A stretch of 64,000 nucleotides of DNA from SKLM01 sp964514285 (GTDB lineage Bacteria; Chloroflexota; Anaerolineae; B4-G1), in NCBI GenBank assembly GCA_964514285.1, contig CAZEQC010000001.1, positions 1 to 64,000 of the forward strand, read 5' to 3'. Position 1 is the first letter of the stretch. The number at the start of each line of letters is the position of its first letter. The position numbers and the translations under genes were made by a program. The notes under the pieces were generated by a model. That model did not search any database and had not been told where the DNA came from. It was given only the letters and a program-made list of their open reading frames with translations. Shown here one piece after another: positions 17,076-26,104 of the stretch.

Positions 17076-18317
17076 TCAAATTGCCATCTTGCGCTTCCCA
17101 AAAGCTGCAGTGGATATGGTCCACAAGACGATCTCCGGGGGCGACAGGAAGCGGGCTCGCGGAGCCCCCATGCCTTCCATCCCCAGTCCCCGGCTCACGT
17201 AGAGGGTAGTCTCGGCCTCCTCATACCGTCCCATCTCGTAGCGCTTCCAGAACGCCGAACTGGTGACCAGCGCCCCAAGGAGGGGGAGCCGTATCTGTCC
17301 GCCGTGGGTATGGCCGCAGAGATAGAGGTCTGCCCCGAGATCGACCGCCTCTGGCATCAGGTCGGGTGAATGGTAAAGGAGCAGTTTGAAGGCATCGCTG
17401 GGGACCTTGACCATAAGACGTCGCAACCGCGGAGCGTCGCGTGAGCGCTCGCGGGTACAACGCAGGCCAACCAGGATGAGCCTGTGGTCGTTGATCTCAA
17501 CGTCCTCTACCTGATCCAGAAGCCAGGTGATGTCGAGCCCCTCAAAGATGTCTGGGACAACGTTCTCAAGGTCCACCGGTGGGCTGCCGGTGATGGCGTA
17601 GATGGGGCCGGAAGAGCGTTCGCACAGCTCAGCCAGCAGGTGACGAGCATCGGCATGAGCATCCGGATCGCGAACGCTTGAGAGATTGAGATAGTCGCCG
17701 GTCAGGACGGTTAGGTCGGGCTTCAGGTCATCGACCAGCCTGAGTAGCTCGCGCTCTCGTTCCGTGACGCGTTCGACGTGGAGATCGCTGATGTGGAGGA
17801 TGCGCAAAGAGGATCCCGATCCGGACGATGGCATAGGCTTGAGCTTGGGAGAGCTCAAAGTCTCTTGCGTGACCTGAATGCGGAACGGCTCGATCCAGGT
17901 TGCATAGATGGAGGCGACGCTGATGACGGTATGGACCCCAGTCACGCCTATCAAAGCTGGTTGCGTCCCCCAGAGCAGACCCCCTGCCACGGTGATTCCC
18001 GTACGGACCAGGGTCAAGGCTAACAACGGGGGCGTCACGGGACCGAAGGAGCGGCCCATTTGAGGCAAGAGCGCCAATCCCAGACCATCGAGCAGCGTAA
18101 TGGATAGCATCAGGGCGAATACGGGGACACGAAAGCCATCCCACGGCCAGCACGCGATAGCGCCCATGGCGATCCACGCCGGCGTCAGCATCGCGGGCGA
18201 AATCCGACCCAGCAGCTCGGTCAACACCAGAGCAACGTGAAGAGGGTGTGGTTGATAATCCGGAGGATGAAAGATCTGGAGCAGATCTCTGCTTTCGTGG
18301 GGCTTTGAGGGTGCCAT
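17076..18317 (-). CDS. Membrane-anchored metallophosphoesterase with altered active-site motif
   Basis: 413 residues. The first ~145 residues hold about four membrane helices, then a calcineurin-like phosphoesterase domain from ~170. Metal motifs seen are SDLHVE (Asp178, His180), LTGDYLN (Asp208), YHSPD (His ~314) and CGHTHGGQ (~334). The block that is normally GNHD or GNHE reads ITGSPPVDLE (~242-250), so the usual metal-binding Asn and catalytic His are absent. It resembles the YkuE/LpxH-like membrane group. It is the last gene of the minus-strand run from 23335, 31 bases after the GDPD gene. Catalytic activity is doubtful, or it uses a changed metal site. Confidence 0.8.
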   Translation of the reverse strand: MAPSKPHESRDLLQIFHPPDYQPHPLHVALVLTELLGRISPAMLTPAWIAMGAIACWPWDGFRVPVFALMLSITLLDGLGLALLPQMGRSFGPVTPPLLALTLVRTGITVAGGLLWGTQPALIGVTGVHTVISVASIYATWIEPFRIQVTQETLSSPKLKPMPSSGSGSSLRILHISDLHVERVTERERELLRLVDDLKPDLTVLTGDYLNLSSVRDPDAHADARHLLAELCERSSGPIYAITGSPPVDLENVVPDIFEGLDITWLLDQVEDVEINDHRLILVGLRCTRERSRDAPRLRRLMVKVPSDAFKLLLYHSPDLMPEAVDLGADLYLCGHTHGGQIRLPLLGALVTSSAFWKRYEMGRYEEAETTLYVSRGLGMEGMGAPRARFLSPPEIVLWTISTAAFGKRKMAI

Positions 18318-18348
18318 TGTCGTCAGTTTCTACCGGGGAGCGAGGACC

Positions 18349-19134
18349 TCAGGCTGTAGCGTCTAAGACCCGACGAAGCACGTCGGGGGTGTTGGTGATG
18401 ATTCCATCTACCCCTAGATCGATAAGGCGGTGCATCTCCGAGGGGTCGTCCACGGTCCAGACATGCATCCGGACGTTGCGTGCCCTTGCCCATCTGATGT
18501 GTTGTTCACCCACGACGGCGCGATAAGGATGCAGGGCAGCAAAAGGACGGGGCATCAGCATCCTGGCTAGGCGGAGGGCTGCCCATACGGGACGTGTGTA
18601 GAGCAGGCCTGTGGCCAGGTTCGGAGCGATCTGCTGAACTCGACGCAAGGCAAAGGGGCTAAACGAGGAGAGCAATACTTGCTCCTCCACCCCATGCTGT
18701 TCAATGTCGTCGATCACAGCCTGCTCCAGCCCTTGATTGAGCGGGGATATGTCCTTGAGTTCGATGTTGAGAAGCACGTTCCCTTTCACTGACTCCAGGA
18801 CCTCCGTCAGGGTAGGAATCCGAGTGCTGGCGAAGGCTGGAGCAAAGGATGATCCGGCATCGAGTCGTTTCAACGCTGCCAGCCTCATAGCCTCCACGCG
18901 ACCGGTGCCGTCCGTCGTGGCATCTACGGTAGCGTCGTGAATCACCACTGGGACTCCATCGGCGCAGAGCCGGACGTCAAACTCGATGCCATCGGCTCCA
19001 ACTTCTAGGGCTTTCTCAAAAGCTACCAACGTATTCTGCGGCGCCAGCATGCTGGCGCCGCGATGGGCGATGTTGAGAGGACGGTCTGGGGCTGGCAGCA
19101 AGGGTGTCTCTAACTCCCCGTTTTCTGGATCCAC
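18349..19134 (-). CDS. Glycerophosphodiester phosphodiesterase
   Basis: 261 residues, a single GDPD TIM barrel. IAHRGASMLAPQNTLVAFEK (residues ~22-41) contains the catalytic His-Arg and Glu/Asn region, GIEFDVRLCADGVPVVIHD (~54-72) the metal-binding Glu/Asp and second His, and LNIELKD (~125) the later metal ligand. It hydrolyses glycerophosphodiesters to glycerol-3-phosphate and an alcohol. No signal peptide is visible, so it is cytoplasmic. Its start overlaps the end of the M1-peptidase gene by 25 bases, which suggests translational coupling. Confidence 0.92.
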   Translation of the reverse strand: MDPENGELETPLLPAPDRPLNIAHRGASMLAPQNTLVAFEKALEVGADGIEFDVRLCADGVPVVIHDATVDATTDGTGRVEAMRLAALKRLDAGSSFAPAFASTRIPTLTEVLESVKGNVLLNIELKDISPLNQGLEQAVIDDIEQHGVEEQVLLSSFSPFALRRVQQIAPNLATGLLYTRPVWAALRLARMLMPRPFAALHPYRAVVGEQHIRWARARNVRMHVWTVDDPSEMHRLIDLGVDGIITNTPDVLRRVLDATA

Positions 19135-20885
19135 GCCTCGTGAAGCGAGCGGTACTCACTGCCGGTGACCGCTTCCACGGCTGCCAGCCAGTCCTCGGGC
19201 CGAGCGATGCGATAGCGATTGCGCTCGAAGTAAGTTGCCAGGATGTCCCAGAACGCCTCTGACCCCACTTGCTCGCGCAGGTTATGGAAATAGAGAGGAC
19301 CTTTCTGATAGATCACAGGCCCGTAGTTACGCCTGCTGTACGCCTCAACTGGGAGTCCCGCGGGCTGATCGCGACCCGTCTCCTGGAGCTCCTGGTAGGG
19401 TTGCTGGAAAACGCTCTGCATCAGCCTATCGGCCACGTCTCGCCCGTACCGCTCCTCATAATAGAGGAGGGTGCAGTACTGCACCAGGGCCTCGTCGAGC
19501 CAAGGTTCGTCGACTTGATCGTTACCCACCAGGCTGTACCACCATTGATGGAGGACCTCGTGCACCACCACCCACTCCATACGGTTGCTGACGCCCTGTG
19601 GAGACGCGTAGTAGGTCTCGTTGATCACGACTAGCCCGGGATACTCGATCCCGCCGGCGAGAGTGGGGCTCTCTATCACGTCCAGCTCGGCGAAGGGATA
19701 GCGCCCAATGCGATCGTCGAAGAGGCGCACGCTCTGACTGGCGTAGTCCAGCGCTGCTGTTCCTCCTTCGTCATGTCCAGGGTAGAATACGCTGTTGACG
19801 ACGACCCCATTTACGTCCTGGCTCTCGACCCGGTAGTTCTCTCTCAGAAGCGCGTTGAAATCGCGCATAAGGGGCGCGGCGCAAGACCAGGTCGTCGTCG
19901 TGGCATCACCGCCGACCTGGATGCAAGTCCCGGATGCAGCGAGGGTCATTGTCTGCGGTGCGGTAATGCTCACGTCGAACAACGCAGCATCGGAGAAGAC
20001 GGCATCTCCATAGGACGGTGCCAGCTCCACATTCCAGCCTTCGTCGTCATAGACTGGAATGATGGGATAGGCGTTGGCCAGGGCGACGACGCCTTTGTAG
20101 AGACCTAACTGCCGGTATCCATCGGCGGTTTTCTCATTCACCGATGGGCGATCCTCACTGGGCAGGATGAGGGAGAAGTCGAGCGTTATGCTCACCTGCT
20201 GCTCGGGGGCGAGTGGCAGGTTGAGGGGCAGCCGTAGCGCCGAGCCATCTAGTTCTCTCTGTGGTTCGACCGGCTTGCCGTTGACTCTGAGGTCGCTCAC
20301 CGACATCTGACCGCCGTAGCCTGCCGTGTTGGGGAACAAGCGCAAGTAGATAGCATCCAGGGGGATGGTCTCGGTGTTCGTGTAAGTTATCTGTTGGTGA
20401 CCGGAGAGCGTCGCATGCTCCAGATTCAAGGTCAGATCCATCCGGTAACGCGTTGCATTGGGGAGCGACGCATCATCAAGGCGGACAAGGGGCCTCAGCG
20501 ACTGCTCGTAAGAGGGCCCACTGGGGGAAGGGGTGGGCGTATCATCGCTCTTGGCCTTGGTTTCAGGCGTCGCAGTTGCTGCCTTCGAGGGTGTTGGCGA
20601 GAGGGTGGGGGGATTGAATAGCCGAGTCGCTGTGCTCGTAGGGTTCGGGGGCGCCGTCACCGTGTCGATTACGCCAGGCGTGTTGCTGTCGGGGCGGCAT
20701 GCGACGAGGACAACAGCCATCAGGAGTGCCAAGACGGGGGGTACTGCTTGGTCTGACCGTCTCCCCGACGTTCTCACGGACGGTGGTTTGTCAGCGGTCT
20801 CATTGTTTCGGACGGACTCCTGTGTTGCGCCCAGGGTGCACAACCTCGTGGACGACAGGGATTCGCCATAGGCGACCCTTTCCAT
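19110..20885 (-). CDS. M1-family metallopeptidase lipoprotein, copy 1
   Basis: 591 residues from ATG 20885. The lipobox LVAC follows a hydrophobic stretch (LALLMAVVLVAC), but lies 62 residues in. An in-frame GTG at 20777 would give a more usual 27-residue signal peptide, so the start is uncertain. A Thr/Pro-rich spacer leads to the aminopeptidase-N fold. It carries GGIEYPGLV (the GxMEN-like block), the zinc site VVHEVLHQWW (His442, Glu443, His446) and WLDEALVQY with the third zinc ligand. It should trim peptides at the outer face of the membrane. The gene follows a paralogue at 20899-22412 with 13 bases between them, and its end overlaps the GDPD gene. Confidence 0.88.
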   Translation of the reverse strand: MERVAYGESLSSTRLCTLGATQESVRNNETADKPPSVRTSGRRSDQAVPPVLALLMAVVLVACRPDSNTPGVIDTVTAPPNPTSTATRLFNPPTLSPTPSKAATATPETKAKSDDTPTPSPSGPSYEQSLRPLVRLDDASLPNATRYRMDLTLNLEHATLSGHQQITYTNTETIPLDAIYLRLFPNTAGYGGQMSVSDLRVNGKPVEPQRELDGSALRLPLNLPLAPEQQVSITLDFSLILPSEDRPSVNEKTADGYRQLGLYKGVVALANAYPIIPVYDDEGWNVELAPSYGDAVFSDAALFDVSITAPQTMTLAASGTCIQVGGDATTTTWSCAAPLMRDFNALLRENYRVESQDVNGVVVNSVFYPGHDEGGTAALDYASQSVRLFDDRIGRYPFAELDVIESPTLAGGIEYPGLVVINETYYASPQGVSNRMEWVVVHEVLHQWWYSLVGNDQVDEPWLDEALVQYCTLLYYEERYGRDVADRLMQSVFQQPYQELQETGRDQPAGLPVEAYSRRNYGPVIYQKGPLYFHNLREQVGSEAFWDILATYFERNRYRIARPEDWLAAVEAVTGSEYRSLHEAWIQKTGS

Positions 20886-20898
20886 GGTTCGCCTTCTA

Positions 20899-22412
20899 CT
20901 ATTGTTCAACATCTGTGCTGATCCATTTCTCGTAGAGATCACGGTGGCGATCGCCGGTCACATCCTCGAGCGTATCCAGAAAGGACTCCGCTGTGGCGAT
21001 TTGATATCGGTGGCGGCTGTAGTATGCCTGCAGGATGTCGAAGAAGGCCTCGTCCCCGACCCTCTCTCGTAGCTCGTGGAAGTAGAGCGCCCCTTTATCG
21101 TAGACGATGTCGAAGTAGAGCCCAGGCGGATAGGTATGGGCTGGGAGGCCGGCCGGCATATCGCGTCCTGCGCTCTCCAGGGCTTGATGTGTCTGGACGA
21201 AGACCGCGTTCAGGATGCTCTCGGCTCGCTGTCTGCCATAAACAGCCTCATAGTAGAGCATCGTGCTGTATTGCGTGAGCGCCTCGTCCAGCCACGGTTC
21301 GTTGATCTGATCGTTGCCCACGACCNNNNNNNNNNNNNNNNNNNNNNNNNNNNNNNNNNNNNNNNNNNNNNNNNNNNNNNNNNNNNNNNNNNNNNNNNNN
21401 NNNNNNNNNNNNNNNNNNNNNNNNNCCCGTGCACTTCGCGACCGGCCCGCTCGTAATTCTCCCCCAGGATCACGGTGAAATCACGCATCGGTGCAGCCTT
21501 ACACGACCAGGTCCCTTCGACTGGCGTGCCGCAAGCGCCCGTGGCGACAAGCGTGAACGTCGATGGTGCCTTTGCCGTCACGTTGTAGATGGCGATGTCG
21601 GCGAAGACGTCGTCGCCGTGCACGGGAGCCACCTTGGTGTTCCAGCCTCTCTCGTTGTAGACGGGGATGAGAGGATACACCGTGGGCAGAGCCATCACGC
21701 CTTGGATGTAGGAGAAGAGACCGTGACCGGAGATGTCGGAGGTGGGGACATCCACGGCGAAATCCATACTGAGCTTAACCATTTGATCCACTTCAAGGGG
21801 CGGTTCCAGCGGCACGCGGAGGGCGGTGCCCTCTTGGTCGGCTTGATAGACCACCGATTGCCCGCTCAAGAGGAGATGTGTGACGGTCATCGTACCACCG
21901 TAGCCAGGGGCATTGGGCAGGAGGCGAAGAACGATGGTGTCCAACGCGTCCGTCTCGGCGTTGGTGTACGTGATCGTCTGTCGACCCTCTACTTGAGCGG
22001 AGGGTGGATCGATGGTCAGGTCGATATCATAGCTCGGCGCCGCGCGGCAGGTATGGATGGTGTCTTCGAACTGCTGTCGGAGGCAGGCGTCTGGCAGCGG
22101 AGGGGGCGTGGGCGTGCTCGTCGGAAACGGGGTCGCTGTGCTCAGTTCCATCGTCGTGACGGGTACCACAGTGGGGGCGCTGGGCTCGGCAGCAGCGACG
22201 GTGGAGGTCGGCGTGTCGCTGAGCCTGGCCGTGGGCGACGGCGAGGGGAGGGGCGAACAGGCAGCGAGCAAGAGGACCCCCAAGAGCGCCAACCCTCCTC
22301 CCCAGCCTGGCGGGTGAGGAGAGCCACATCGTGTGCCCTCTGGCGCTGCCTCTCTCCGTCGCGGGACGCGAGTTCCAGGAGCCCGCCATAGCCCGCGAGC
22401 GCCGGCTCTCAT
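20899..22412 (-). CDS. M1-family metallopeptidase lipoprotein, copy 2 (broken by assembly gap)
   Basis: The N-terminal part (22412 to 21426) has a signal sequence ending in the lipobox LLAAC, a Thr/Pro spacer and the first M1 beta-sandwich (TITYTNAETDALDTIVLRLLP-type block). The C-terminal part (21325 to 20899) starts at VGNDQINEPWLDEALTQY and ends EKWISTDVEQ. The HExxH zinc site falls in the 100-N gap. By alignment with the neighbouring paralogue about 91 residues (~275 bases) are missing, so the gap is longer than drawn. ATG 22412 overlaps the hydrolase stop as ATGA. The signal region reads CGSPHPPGWGGGLALLG, apparently derived from a repeat. Confidence 0.82.
21326..21425. other. Scaffold gap of 100 N
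   Basis: Exactly 100 N inside the second M1-peptidase gene. The flanks share no overlap. The paralogue at 19110-20885 predicts roughly 275 missing bases. Confidence 0.95.
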
Positions 22413-23086
22413 CCGCTCAACCAATCCACGATCACGTCCGTCACCTCATTCACGCGGCCCGAGAACATGTGTCCCACGCCCGGAACAACGCGCAACGCCT
22501 TGGGGGCCTCAAGACGCCCGACGTATCCCCGAAGCGCTTCGACCGGGGCCCAAGGATCGTCCTCCCCAACGACGAAGAGTTTGGGCCGTCGATCGTCGTC
22601 CAGGAAGGGATCGTCATAATGATGCTTCACGAGGGCGATGCCAATCATGCGTCGCAGTCGGGGGTCACGAGCGGCGTGGTGCAATGCCACACCGGCGCCA
22701 AAGGAGTAGCCTGCCACGACTAATTCATCTGGATCTACCTCTGTCTGGACGAAAAGGAAATCGACCGCTCCTTTGACGTCGTCCAGCTCTCCGGTCCCCT
22801 CGTCGAAGCGCCCCTCGCTGTCCCCGGCGCCGCGGAAGTCGAAGCGGAGCGCGGCCCAACCAGCCACGGCCAAGTCGAGACAGAGGTTTACCACTATCCC
22901 GTTGCCCATATTGCCCCCCATCAGCGTGTGGGGGTGACAGATGACGGCAGTGGGGAAGGGGCCGGAGACGTTTTCTGGAAGGTGGAGGACGCCGTTCAAG
23001 GTTGGGCCATCGTCAGCCGCCTGGAAGGTGACGCGCCGCGTTCTAAGGTCGTTTGAAGAGCTATGGGAGGTGCGTCTCTGACGCAT
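22409..23086 (-). CDS. Alpha/beta hydrolase (dienelactone-hydrolase-like)
   Basis: 225 residues. ICHPHTLMGGNMGNGIV forms the oxyanion region, LRFDFRGAGDSEG is the typical strand-4 block, GYSFGAGVALH carries the nucleophile Ser, GEDDPWAP the acid Asp, and PGVGHMFSG the catalytic His. The protein matches the small KANL3/Tex30- or DLH-like serine hydrolases with unknown physiological substrate. There is no signal peptide. It is second in the run moaD-like, hydrolase, M1, M1, GDPD, metallophosphoesterase, and its stop overlaps the next start. Confidence 0.87.
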   Translation of the reverse strand: MRQRRTSHSSSNDLRTRRVTFQAADDGPTLNGVLHLPENVSGPFPTAVICHPHTLMGGNMGNGIVVNLCLDLAVAGWAALRFDFRGAGDSEGRFDEGTGELDDVKGAVDFLFVQTEVDPDELVVAGYSFGAGVALHHAARDPRLRRMIGIALVKHHYDDPFLDDDRRPKLFVVGEDDPWAPVEALRGYVGRLEAPKALRVVPGVGHMFSGRVNEVTDVIVDWLSG

Positions 23087-23092
23087 CGACCG

Positions 23093-23335
23093 CTATCCCC
23101 CTCCAACGGGCGGAAAAAGGCCAATCTCGTCACCATCTCTCAGCGGCTGGTCCTCTTTCCGGACGATCCCGTTGACGAAGACGACCTTGACCTGTTTCTC
23201 AGGCAGGTCCAGCTCCTCCAGCAGCTGCCCAACCGTGGCCTCCTCGGGCAACTCGACAGACAACGTCTCTCCAATCGCCAGGTCTGGATAATGGCGACGG
23301 AGCGTGGCAAACAGCTTGGCCTGGACGGTTATCAT
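23093..23335 (-). CDS. MoaD/ThiS-family ubiquitin-like sulfur carrier
   Basis: 80 residues from ATG 23335, chosen because ggagag lies just upstream; an in-frame start at 23383 would add 16 residues without a family match. The beta-grasp pattern (ITVQAKLFATLRRHYP, ATVGQLLEELDLPEKQVKVV, FVNG, DGDEIGLFPPVGGG) is that of MoaD or a ThiS-like carrier. The C-terminal GG that is activated to a thiocarboxylate is present. No MoaE, MoeB or ThiF gene is in the window, so the pathway (molybdopterin, thiamin or other thiolation) is undecided. Confidence 0.85.
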   Translation of the reverse strand: MITVQAKLFATLRRHYPDLAIGETLSVELPEEATVGQLLEELDLPEKQVKVVFVNGIVRKEDQPLRDGDEIGLFPPVGGG

Positions 23336-23404
23336 CGATCTCTCCACAATACCGAGCGTGTCAAGCTCATAGAACTGCGACAAGAAGACGACCTGCGACA
23401 GTGC

Positions 23405-23433
23405 ATTATACCAGGCTCAAGGGGAGTGACCAA
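23405..23433 (-). promoter_or_regulatory. Candidate promoter of the moaD-like operon
   Basis: Minus strand: -35 TTGGTC (23433-23428), 17-base spacer, perfect -10 TATAAT (23410-23405). The -35 is weak (3 of 6). Confidence 0.5.
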
Positions 23434-23498
23434 TGTGGAACGTCCTGAGTGGGTGTGTGAAGGAGGAGATGCGATCTCGGAGCACCGGGCGTATCGGG

Positions 23499-23527
23499 TT
23501 GGCAGCGGGCGTCTGCTGTGGTAGGAT
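23499..23527 (+). promoter_or_regulatory. Promoter of the PIG-L deacetylase gene, probably leaderless
   Basis: -35 TTGGCA (23499-23504), 17-base spacer, -10 TAGGAT (23522-23527). ATG 23537 follows the -10 box by 9 bases, with no ribosome site, the same layout as at 8698-8735. Confidence 0.55.
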
Positions 23528-23536
23528 GGCTCTATC

Positions 23537-24313
23537 ATGGCCTTCGCCAGCGAGTATGCTCATATCTACCTGTCGCCACACCTCGATGACGCCGTCCTCT
23601 CCTGCGCCGGTCGTATGCACCGACAGGCGCGGGCGGGAGGACGTGTGGCGGTAGTGACTGTTTTCGCCGGCTCTCCTGATCCCAGTACATCTCTCTCGCC
23701 CTATGCCCGGGAACTCCACGCGCGCTGGGGGCAGCCGATCGACGCAGTCGAGCAGCGGAGGAAAGAGGATCGAGAGGCGTTAGCTCTTCTGGGGGTGGAT
23801 GCGGTGCAGTGGTCCTACAAGGACTGCATCTACCGGCGGACGCCCGAAGGGGATTACGCCTACGCCAGTGAGGATGCGTTGTGGGGGCGGTTGCACCCGG
23901 CAGAGACGGGCCTGGTCCGGGAACTCAAGGATCGTGTGGCGGATCTGCCCCTGGCATTGGACGGGGTGCTCTACGTCCCGTTGGCTGTCGGGCACCACGT
24001 TGATCACCGCATCGTGCGCCGGGCGGTCGAGGAAGGGTGGTGGGATCTTGTCTACTACGAGGATTATCCCTACGCGGAAGATGTCGAGAGCCTGGAGGCT
24101 ACCGAGGTGGAGGGCATCTGGAGGGCGGAACTCGTGCCTCTTTCGGACAAGGACCTTGAGGCCAAGATAGAGGCCATCGCCCGGTATCGCTCGCAGGTGA
24201 GCTCCTTCTGGGCTGATCGGTCCGAGATGGAGGCGTCAGTCCGTGCTTTCGTTTCGAGGCACGGGATAGAGGCACCCGCCGAGCGCTACTGGCGCCCTCC
24301 TTCCGACACGTGA
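23537..24313 (+). CDS. PIG-L family deacetylase
   Basis: 258 residues. The zinc-binding motif SPHLDDAVLSCAG (residues ~13-25) and the later VGHHVDHRIV (~152-161) are those of LmbE/PIG-L N-acetylglucosamine deacetylases. These enzymes remove acetyl groups from GlcNAc-containing small molecules such as bacillithiol or mycothiol precursors or from glycolipids. No thiol-cofactor genes are nearby, so the substrate is open. It is transcribed alone from a probably leaderless promoter and is convergent with the thioesterase gene. Confidence 0.88.
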   Translation: MAFASEYAHIYLSPHLDDAVLSCAGRMHRQARAGGRVAVVTVFAGSPDPSTSLSPYARELHARWGQPIDAVEQRRKEDREALALLGVDAVQWSYKDCIYRRTPEGDYAYASEDALWGRLHPAETGLVRELKDRVADLPLALDGVLYVPLAVGHHVDHRIVRRAVEEGWWDLVYYEDYPYAEDVESLEATEVEGIWRAELVPLSDKDLEAKIEAIARYRSQVSSFWADRSEMEASVRAFVSRHGIEAPAERYWRPPSDT

Positions 24314-24332
24314 TCCCCGTTGGACGGTTTGG

Positions 24333-24728
24333 TTATTGTGAGCCTTTGGCTTTCGCCTTGGTGACGAACGGCTCGAGCTCGATGACAAACCGCTCGTGTG
24401 TGGCCTCGCCGATCTGCTCGACGTTGTCCCATGCCTCGATACGGAACAATAGCCGGCGGCCCTCGATCTCCAACAGCTCGGCGCGGGCATAGACGTGCAT
24501 CCCCACCGGGGTCGGGGCCAGGTGACGCACGTCCATGCGTCCTCCCACCGACGTCTGCTCTGCCGGGAGGTATCCATCCAGCGCCTGGACCGCGGCTTTC
24601 TCCATCAGCCCCACCAATGAGGGGGTTCCAAACACGGGCACTAGCCCGCTGCCCCAGCGCTCGGCGGTGTCCTCGTCTGTCACGAGGCTCTTCGCCTTCC
24701 CCACCAGCCCCGGTTCAACATCTTCCAT
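24333..24728 (-). CDS. Hotdog-fold thioesterase (FlK-like)
   Basis: 131 residues. FGTPSLVGLMEKAAVQAL and TSVGGRMDVRHLAPTPVG are the defining blocks of the fluoroacetyl-CoA-thioesterase-like hotdog family, with Thr, Glu and His at the positions that form its active site. Most members hydrolyse small acyl-CoA thioesters as housekeeping, so fluoroacetate is not implied. It is the last gene of a three-gene operon, 8 bases after the GT39-like gene. Confidence 0.85.
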   Translation of the reverse strand: MEDVEPGLVGKAKSLVTDEDTAERWGSGLVPVFGTPSLVGLMEKAAVQALDGYLPAEQTSVGGRMDVRHLAPTPVGMHVYARAELLEIEGRRLLFRIEAWDNVEQIGEATHERFVIELEPFVTKAKAKGSQ

Positions 24729-24736
24729 CGTTCACC

Positions 24737-26104
24737 TCACAGATTAGGTAGGATGATCCTGAACAGACAATACAGGTCGAAGGCAGCCAGCCCTGCGAAA
24801 AAGGCCATCAGAGTCCAGGGACGAAGCGGTCTCGGCACGATAGTCGCCAGGGTCTCCAACCCTAATGCCCCTGCTGTGGCCAAAGGGATCAGGGCCGTGA
24901 AGAGGTAGCGCCCTTGATGCTGGACGAAGGTAAGGTTATACCAACCGAAGGCGGACAGGGAGAGGAAAGCTGACAGGGCAAGAAGGAGACAACGGCGGAC
25001 GAAGAGTGGACGAGAGGCGATGGCCTGGCGAAGTCGAATCAGTCGAGCGAGGAAGCCGACGGTCAGCAGGGCCGAGAGCACGGCCAATCCCTGATAGATG
25101 CGAGCAGGAAGCGGCACGGCCATCCAGCCGAACTGGCCCCAGAAACTCTGATACGTGGTGCGGACCAGTCGGCTGAGAAGACCGACCCAGCCGTAGGTGG
25201 TCAGCCACTCTGAGGAGCGGGGCTGACCCTGCACAACAGCGTCGTGTCGAGCTAGTCCGAGTGGATCATGCCAGCCGTAGGTGAGTCCGTTGCGGACGAA
25301 CCAGGGCGCGGAGATGATGAGGGCTGGGATAAGCATCCAGGCCAGTTGCCCGGCGACCCATCTTGTGTGTCTCCTCTCATGGCGCCAGCGGACAAGGACG
25401 GCCCCAGCAGCGACGCCGACCACCACGTAAGCTGTGGTCTTGGTCAGAAGCGCGGTGCCCATGAGGATACCTATGGGCCAGGGCCGAGGGTGCGTCCTGT
25501 CGAGGTAGATCATCAATCCCCACAGCGTGCCGCCGATGACCAGTTCGGCCAGGGTGTCGTTGTTAACGCCGGCTGTCATCGCCACGTGTTGGGGGATGAA
25601 GGCTATGAAAGCGGCAGCCATGAGGCCTAACGTTGGCCGCTCTGGGAAGACGGTCCGCACGGCATAGAAAGTGACCACCAGCAGGGCGGCGCCGAGGGCG
25701 ACTGATACTAAACGAAGCGGCAGCAACGCCCCGTCGAAGAGGAGGAAGATGGGGCTTGCCAGCATGTAGTAGAGCGGCGGTTGATGGTCCTCATAGGTCA
25801 GCGGGTCAGTTGAGAGATCTTTGGGAAAACGCTCTGAGGTAAGGCGTCTCAGATACGCTTGATCGTAGTCGCCTTGTTCCAGAACGGGGAAGCGATGATG
25901 TCGAGCCAGCGAGCGGACGTAGTTATAATGGGCCGGCTCGTCTGGCACCTGCCACCTAGGGGTCAGGACAGCATAGAGTGCGCCGATGATGATATAGGCT
26001 ATCAGCAGTCCGATCAAAAGAGCGGTGGTGTGATCGGACGACTTCTCGGCTCCAGGCTTCAAGGGGGAAAGGCCTCTCATGGACTGCTTGAGGCATCCGA
26101 CCAC
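24737..26104 (-). CDS. GT39/DUF2142-like multi-pass membrane glycosyltransferase
   Basis: 455 residues with ~10-11 membrane helices. The first outer loop has VPDEPAHYNYVRSLA followed by YEDHQPPLYYMLASPIF, the Asp/Glu plus His-Gln-Pro-Pro pattern of GT-C enzymes that transfer sugars from polyprenyl-phosphate donors. The likely job is adding a sugar to a surface glycan, lipid or protein. The 5' end overlaps the L,D-transpeptidase gene by 28 bases, so the two are translationally coupled and both act on the cell envelope. The donor and acceptor cannot be read from sequence. Confidence 0.78.
   Translation of the reverse strand: MVGCLKQSMRGLSPLKPGAEKSSDHTTALLIGLLIAYIIIGALYAVLTPRWQVPDEPAHYNYVRSLARHHRFPVLEQGDYDQAYLRRLTSERFPKDLSTDPLTYEDHQPPLYYMLASPIFLLFDGALLPLRLVSVALGAALLVVTFYAVRTVFPERPTLGLMAAAFIAFIPQHVAMTAGVNNDTLAELVIGGTLWGLMIYLDRTHPRPWPIGILMGTALLTKTTAYVVVGVAAGAVLVRWRHERRHTRWVAGQLAWMLIPALIISAPWFVRNGLTYGWHDPLGLARHDAVVQGQPRSSEWLTTYGWVGLLSRLVRTTYQSFWGQFGWMAVPLPARIYQGLAVLSALLTVGFLARLIRLRQAIASRPLFVRRCLLLALSAFLSLSAFGWYNLTFVQHQGRYLFTALIPLATAGALGLETLATIVPRPLRPWTLMAFFAGLAAFDLYCLFRIILPNL

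Noticed and set aside
21429..22391. 320-codon + strand frame over the second M1 gene
   Set aside because: Antisense to a convincing lipoprotein with signal peptide and M1 blocks.
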